Shown one piece after another: positions 59,789 through 64,000 of a stretch of DNA of 64,000 bases. The position numbers and the translations under genes were made by a program. The DNA comes from Haliotispira sp965263485. Lineage in GTDB: Bacteria > Spirochaetota > Spirochaetia > SP-2023. Below the pieces are notes generated by a model. That model was not told the DNA's origin. It ran no database searches and worked only from the letters and a program-made list of their open reading frames with translations. Position 1 is the stretch's first letter, and every line of letters begins with the position of its first letter. Where the stretch lies: contig CBDHHO010000004.1 in assembly GCA_965263485.1 (NCBI GenBank), positions 1,550,001-1,614,000 of the forward strand, given 5' to 3'.

Positions 59789-60160
59789 TCAAAACAAAAT
59801 CAAATAGACCAGGATGGCGGCCAGCAAAAGAGTGACAAAGCTTATCAGCTTCAGGAACGGCGTATAGCGCAGCTCCCGGCCATGGCGCATGGCCTTTTCA
59901 TTGTCCGCCCAGCGGCAGTAGGCATAGACGGCAATCGCCCCGGCTCCCGCGCTGAGGAAGGTGGCAATAATATCGCGGAAGAACGGCGAGCTGAGGCTTT
60001 CAACAAACTGATGGATGCCTAACGCCCCGGCCAGCAGGGCCAAAGCCGTGCGAATCCAGGCCAGGAAGGTGCGCTCGTTGGCCAATGAGAAACGGTAATC
60101 CGGTGCCTTGCCACCTTGGTACCATTTCTTAGCAATTGTGGTCTTGCGCTTTGGTTTCAT
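59789..60160 (-). CDS. DUF202 family inner-membrane protein
   Basis: The protein is 123 residues. The N-terminal motif DYRFSLANERTFLAWIRTALALLAGALG is the DUF202/YidH signature. Three hydrophobic segments follow (about 36-52, 63-81 and 100-122), with a charged loop RWADNEKAMRHGRELRY. Function is unknown in the family; members are small membrane proteins. It stands alone, flanked by the trpC hairpin and a repeat element. Confidence 0.85.
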   Translation of the reverse strand: MKPKRKTTIAKKWYQGGKAPDYRFSLANERTFLAWIRTALALLAGALGIHQFVESLSSPFFRDIIATFLSAGAGAIAVYAYCRWADNEKAMRHGRELRYTPFLKLISFVTLLLAAILVYLILF

Positions 60161-60218
60161 ACAGCTCTCCGTTTTTCAGGATCAGTCTAAGGATGGGTGA
60201 TAACAAATCCAAACTGAA

Positions 60219-60597
60219 GAGGACCTCTAAAAATCCCAGTTTTGCGCTGAGCAGACGATTCGCTATTCGGCGATTGATCGGAAGGTGAGGCGGGGTGTGT
60301 GAGGTGCTGTGGGCAAGCGTTGGTGCGAGAGAATTTGGAGCGTTCGGGCAACATGTCAGCCTCGGAGCGTGTTTATCTCTGAAGGGTTGGATGCATTTGT
60401 CAATGGAGGGCTTGGGGAAGGGCTTGGGCCGTGCGCAGCCAGGCTCCCATGCGAGCTGGCGCAGCATGGGAGAACCGGGGGAGGGCCGTGCGCAGCCAGG
60501 CCCGACCATCCTTTTTTTTGCGTGACAAAGCTGCTCCGTGAAAAAGATCAAGTCTGGGACACTATTTTTCTATGGCGGGGAATTTTTAGAGGCCCCC
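60219..60597 (+). repeat. composite intergenic family element between the DUF202 gene and fur
   Basis: The left end is GAGGACCTCTAAAAATCCC and the right end is GGGGAATTTTTAGAGGCCCCC. The inside has a GCGAGCTGGCGCAGCATGGG module at 60451-60511, a GTGACAAAGCTGCTCCGTGA block and about 200 bp not seen elsewhere in the window. The right end touches the fur stop codon. Confidence 0.75.
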
Positions 60598-61073
60598 TAA
60601 AGTTGCTGTTGTGATTGTTCTTTGCCACATTTCTTACATATGCCGTAGAGCACATGAGTGTGAGAAATTAACTTAAAGGCGTTTTCTTCCGCAATTTTTA
60701 CTTGGAGTGCTTCCAGCTCTTCATTGTGGAATTCAAAATACTTGCCGCATCTGGTGCAGACTAGGTGGTCATGGTGAGCGTGGGAGCGCATGGGCTCAAA
60801 GTAGCTGGACTGGGAGTGGGCCCCCTGACTGCTAGGGCTGCCCAAGCTGAGTTCGCTGGCGAGATCATTTTCACAGAGGAGCTTTAAAGTGCGGTAGACA
60901 GTGGCCTGACCAATTTGGGGCAGGTCCTTTTGCAAAATATGATAGAGACCTTCAGCGGTCAGATGTTTGTCCTGCTCCATAAATGTTTCAAAAATAAGAC
61001 GGCGTTGCTTGGTATCACGCAGTTGGTTCATCGACAAAAAGCGATGATATGAGATAGTCGTTGTTTCTTTCAT
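60597..61073 (-). CDS. fur: Fur family metal-responsive repressor
   Basis: The protein is 158 residues. The winged-helix domain contains TKQRRLIFETFMEQDKHLTAEGLYHILQK and the recognition helix GQATVYRTLKLLCEN. The dimerisation domain has HAHHDHLVCTRCGKYFEF and CKKCGKEQ, giving the two CxxC structural zinc pairs, and a His-rich regulatory site. I cannot separate Fur, PerR and Zur by sequence alone. The C-terminus is cut close by a repeat element (stop at 60597-60599), so the last few residues (SQQQL) may be altered. No operator was identified. Confidence 0.92.
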   Translation of the reverse strand: MKETTTISYHRFLSMNQLRDTKQRRLIFETFMEQDKHLTAEGLYHILQKDLPQIGQATVYRTLKLLCENDLASELSLGSPSSQGAHSQSSYFEPMRSHAHHDHLVCTRCGKYFEFHNEELEALQVKIAEENAFKLISHTHVLYGICKKCGKEQSQQQL

Positions 61074-61212
61074 AACTTATGGGGTCCTCTTTTCAGTTCT
61101 ACGCCGGCTCCATGTCGGGGCTGCCCGGAATCTTCAACTCCGAACTCTCAGAATCTGTTTGGGTCTTGGCTAGTTAAGAGGTGATTCTCTGAGTAATTTT
61201 AATAGGATTCGG

Positions 61213-61243
61213 TGACTGACGTCGCTTAACACGCCGTCAGTCA
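61213..61243. other. 9-bp stem hairpin in the region upstream of fur
   Basis: TGACTGACG pairs with CGTCAGTCA around 13 nt. It lies 140 bp upstream of fur and 380 bp upstream of the lipoprotein start. It could be an operator or a transcript structure. The rest of 61074-61400 has no gene; 61340-61410 contains a reversed copy of the GC-rich module. Confidence 0.4.
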
Positions 61244-61447
61244 TTTGACAAAGCCTTAGAGACGGCTTGCGGGGCTTTTCCGAAGAATAACATGTGGCGG
61301 CAGGCGAGGTCTTATTGTAGCGAGAGCCTTGGTTTTGGCAAGCAGGCTGCGCCAGCTCGCCCAGATCGCAAAGTGGAAGGTCGGGCCTTGGCTGCGCACG
61401 GCCCTCCCAGGAAAAGCAAATTTTCAGAGATTTTCTTACGATTCCCC

Positions 61448-61476
61448 TTGCACTCCGTTGAAAAAGCATATATTCT
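61448..61476 (+). promoter_or_regulatory. candidate sigma-70 promoter of the lipoprotein leader (second copy)
   Basis: TTGCAC (61448-61453) and TATTCT (61471-61476) are 17 bp apart, as in the first copy. Confidence 0.5.
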
Positions 61477-61527
61477 TTGAGAAGAACAAGCTATTTTATA
61501 ACCCTATTTCATCTTTTATTAAAACCA

Positions 61528-61573
61528 TTCCGACCTCGGTCGGAACATCATCTTTATGCATTATTTTGCATAA
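61528..61573 (+). promoter_or_regulatory. two hairpins in the 5' untranslated region (second copy)
   Basis: Hairpin 1 (61528-61545) pairs TTCCGAC with GTCGGAA perfectly around CTCG. The two base differences from the first copy both fall inside this hairpin. Hairpin 2 (61554-61573) is identical to the first copy. AAGGAG follows at 61581-61586. Confidence 0.6.
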
Positions 61574-61595
61574 TAATACCAAGGAGTATTGCACT

Positions 61596-62848
61596 ATGGA
61601 ACACAAGTTCAGTAAAATTCGCTCATCGCTCATCGCTCATCGCTCATCGCTCATCGCTCATCGAAAAAATTAAAACCATATAGTAGGGAAAATTATTTTT
61701 CTGCGGGGATTTCACGCCCATTTATCCTTTTATTTTTCTGCTCCCTAGTTTTGTGGGTCGCCTGCGATCCGCCCTCCTCCGGCAGCGAGGGCGGCAGCGA
61801 GGGCGGCGGAGAGAGCGTGCGCCTTGCCTTCTCCGACCATTCCGACCGAAGCCAGAGCATCATCGGCATGCGGGAATTCCTGCTCACCATTACCGCCGCT
61901 GTGTCCCGGCCCAAGGAAATATCCTTTATCGTGGGAGAAAGCAGCACCCCGCCTCCGTGGAGCGAAGTGGCGCAGCACCCCGCCAAAATCACCCGGACGT
62001 TCCGCCCCGAGCAAAATCCGCAGCAAAATCAACAGCAAAACCAGCGGAGAATCTATTTCAGCGCAACGGAAAAATTTCGCGCATCCGCCATTCGCTATGA
62101 CAGCGATGGCAACGCGGTTTTCACCGCCATTCATGTGGATCTGTCCCAGGCGGCGGGAAGCTCGGCCGAAGCCGCTTATACCCGCGCCCGAGCCCCGGGA
62201 ATCATGGTCCCCGGGGAAACCTATTATGTCCACGCCTACGCTTCGGGACGCTCTGTCGCCACCCACGCCGTGAGGCTGGAAAATTACCCGACCGACAGCA
62301 GCACTTTTGCCCGTCAGGTAGGGGGCGCTGCCCCCGATGACAGACCGGGGGGCGCAGCCGTAAGCTTTTCCGAATTTATTTGGGGCATGGAGGGCTGGAA
62401 GGGCGCAAACGGCCAATATGTCCCCATTATAGAGGCCGATGAGATCGAGGCGAAGAAAGGCGAGATCTTCTTCATTCCGCTCAGGACGAGGAGCCCCGAT
62501 GACTGGGACGCTGCCTCAAATACGATCTGTGTCACCTATCATCCCAAGAAATTTCAATTCCGACATAGTTTGGTCAATAGGAGATACCAAGACGTAATCG
62601 CTTTTAGCGAAGGGAATCCGATAGTAGCAAATGAGAACGCCGTAACCTTTGAGAAGTCTGCGCATCTGTTCCCGAAGGTCCTAGCAGACAAGGAGCGGGA
62701 CGAAACATTCGACTTCCTCTATCTCCCCAAAGTCGGCACGGATGGATGGAGCCACTATCATCGGCCTTATTTTGAGTGCATGAATGGGCTTGCACCACAA
62801 ATCTCCTATGGGGGTGGGGACTTCCGTTTTCGGATTATTGAGGAGTGA
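61596..62848 (+). CDS. second phase-variable lipoprotein, out of frame (OFF)
   Basis: ATG 61596 (AAGGAG upstream) reads MEHKFSKIRSS, passes six GCTCATC units and stops after 25 residues. The lipoprotein frame reads SSKKLKPYSRENYFSAGISR, then FILLFFCSLVLWVAC (lipobox), a SSGSEGGSEGGGE linker and about 350 mature residues to the TGA at 62848. The mature part has no similarity to that of the gene at 46899. It contains a beta-rich region, a Gln/Asn-rich patch (EQNPQQNQQQNQRR) and GETYYVHAYASGR. A TTG inside the signal peptide (61751) is open but would remove the n-region. Seven or four heptamers would restore the frame. Confidence 0.75.
61620..61663 (+). repeat. heptanucleotide repeat (GCTCATC)6, second copy
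   Basis: Six perfect units at 61621-61662 with matching flanking bases, in the same position and number as at 46923-46966. Confidence 0.95.
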
Positions 62849-62857
62849 GGGGGGCTT

Positions 62858-62885
62858 TGGAGCTCCCATGCTGCGCCAGCTCGCA
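62858..62885 (-). repeat. fragment of the GC-rich module
   Basis: GGAGCTCCCATGCTGCGCCA and the following GCTCGC are the reverse complement of the start of the 67-bp unit. It lies between the second lipoprotein and the Rpn-type nuclease gene. Confidence 0.6.
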
Positions 62886-62928
62886 TTTTTTAATTGCGCT
62901 GTACGGACAAAACGGCTATATTGAAGCC

Positions 62929-63924
62929 ATGGCAAGTTGCGACAGCGCGTACAAATACCTGTTCTCGAACCCGGCAATCCTGTGCAAACTCATCCACGCC
63001 TTCGTTGAGGAGGACTTTAGCGCCAAAATCCAGCCCGACAGCCTGCGCAAACTCGACCCGTCCCACCTCTCTGCCACGCTCCAGCAGCGCGAATCGGACC
63101 TGCTCTATGAGGTGCGCCTGGACAGCCAAGACAATCAAGATAACCAAACAGCCTATCTGTATATCCTGCTCGAATTCCAGTCCACAGCCCCCAAGCATAT
63201 GGCCATCCGCCTGCTCAGCTATATATCCCTGTTTTACGAACGCCTCATCAAGGAAGGCAAAAACAGCAAAGGCAAGTTGCCCCCGGTATTTCCGTTGGTG
63301 CTCTACAACGGAGACCGCCCTTGGAATGCGCCCCGCAGCACCAGCGAACTGATCAGCAGCAACGAAATACCCGCAAAATACCTACCCCACTTTCAATATG
63401 CTCTCATTGACGAGAAGCGCATCCCCGACCAAAAAATCCACAAGCTGCACAACCTCATCAGCGCGGTGATTTGTGCCGAGAAGTACGGCAGGCCGGGGGA
63501 GTGGGAAGCCCAGATTCCGCAAATCATAGAATTCCTGCGCGATGAACCCGGGCTCGAAATCACCATTTTCAGGCGCTGGATTGCCCTGCTGTTTGGCGAG
63601 GACATGAACGAATCAGAATACAATCAAATCACCGCACCAGAGGAGGTACAGAAGATGTTGGCAACACTGGCAGACGATCTAAGAGCTGAAGGAAGACAAG
63701 AAGGAAGACAAGAAGGAAGACAAGAAGGAAGACAAGAAGGCGAAAAACTGGGCATGCAGAAAGGTTGGGAAGAAGGTGAAAAACTGGGCATGCGGAAAGG
63801 CCGGGAAGAAGAACGGCGTGAAGCTGCCCGGAAAATGAAAGAATCCGGGCTGTCGATTGAGCAGATTGCAAGATTTACCGGTCTGAGCCACCGCGAAATT
63901 ACCGAGCTGAAAGAGGGCGAATAG
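62929..63924 (+). CDS. Rpn/PD-(D/E)XK nuclease family transposase-like protein
   Basis: The protein is 331 residues, of the RpnA/Transposase_31 type (recombination-promoting nuclease). It opens ASCDSAYKYLFSNPAILCKLI. The nuclease core has ESDLLYEVRL and YLYILLEFQSTAPKHMAIRLLSYI, which give the D-x(n)-E-x-Q pattern, then GKLPPVFPLVLYNGD. The C-terminus carries GRQE repeated four times from a 12-bp tandem repeat (about 63690-63740), then paired GEKLGM segments and a short helix-turn-helix-like end SIEQIARFTGLSHREITEL. The start ATG 62929 is chosen because upstream codons run through a module fragment. No inverted ends of its own are visible. Confidence 0.85.
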   Translation: MASCDSAYKYLFSNPAILCKLIHAFVEEDFSAKIQPDSLRKLDPSHLSATLQQRESDLLYEVRLDSQDNQDNQTAYLYILLEFQSTAPKHMAIRLLSYISLFYERLIKEGKNSKGKLPPVFPLVLYNGDRPWNAPRSTSELISSNEIPAKYLPHFQYALIDEKRIPDQKIHKLHNLISAVICAEKYGRPGEWEAQIPQIIEFLRDEPGLEITIFRRWIALLFGEDMNESEYNQITAPEEVQKMLATLADDLRAEGRQEGRQEGRQEGRQEGEKLGMQKGWEEGEKLGMRKGREEERREAARKMKESGLSIEQIARFTGLSHREITELKEGE

Positions 63925-63929
63925 GAAGC

Positions 63930-64000
63930 CTGAGCAAGGAAGGTCGAGTCTGGCTGCGCACGGCCCTCCCCTCATTCTCCAATGCTGCGCCAGCTCGCGG
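63930..64000 (-). repeat. GC-rich module, reverse orientation, running to the window edge
   Basis: GGAAGGTCGAGTCTGGCTGC to CAATGCTGCGCCAGCTCGC is a full reversed copy of the 65-bp unit seen at 57178. It may be the first unit of another array beyond the window. Confidence 0.8.

Overview
The window (about 64 kb, moderately GC-rich, densely coded) comes from a spirochaete chromosome. The clearest marker is a tandem pair of FlaA-type flagellar sheath genes (5922-7592), which are characteristic of periplasmic flagella. The Rnf gene order C-D-G-E-A-B, the type III glutamine synthetase and the many exported lipoproteins fit this. I cannot name the genus from sequence alone.

Layout. 1-5245: end of an unknown gene, a 50-residue membrane protein, carA-carB. 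5922-10210: two flaA genes and glnN. 10293-14792: recB (minus strand). 15044-19706: a Nudix hydrolase, two signal peptidase I genes, zwf. 19915-24783: a hotdog thioesterase, comM, folA, a lipoprotein alpha/beta hydrolase. 24824-34082: ffh, rpe and the complete rnfCDGEAB set plus a lipoprotein. 34249-38789: pnp, map and a probable outer-membrane barrel. 39041-44699: purC, purF, purM, purN, purD. 44959-50767: a LysM lipoprotein, an out-of-frame lipoprotein, a GLUG-repeat lipoprotein, a phage terminase remnant, a truncated methyltransferase. 50826-59598: recC, ilvE, trpD, trpC. 59789-64000: a DUF202 protein, fur, a second out-of-frame lipoprotein and an Rpn-type PD-(D/E)XK nuclease.

The ordinary genes serve carbamoyl phosphate, glutamine, purine, tryptophan, branched-chain amino acid and pentose phosphate metabolism, Rnf-coupled electron transfer, protein export (Ffh, LepB) and RecBC repair. 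No tRNA, rRNA or CRISPR array was recognised.

Two features stand out. First, nearly every intergenic gap holds a member, half or solo end of one repeat family with terminal inverted repeats close to GGGNACCTCTAAAAATTCC. Several copies are flanked by 4-bp direct repeats (TTGT, ATGA, TAAA, TTTA), one copy sits inside another, and one lies exactly on the rnfE start codon. This looks like a very active non-autonomous (MITE-like) family; no transposase for it is in the window. An internal GC-rich module of the family is amplified in tandem at two places (5 x 67 bp and 3 x 65 bp).

Second, two lipoprotein genes with unrelated mature parts (46899-48064 and 61596-62848) share a gap-free, roughly 370-bp leader with promoter, two 5'-UTR hairpins, ribosome binding site, six copies of the heptamer GCTCATC and a lipoprotein signal peptide. 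In both, the ATG is out of frame with the lipoprotein. One added heptamer or two lost would restore the frame. I read them as a phase-variable surface lipoprotein family, both members OFF in this sequence.
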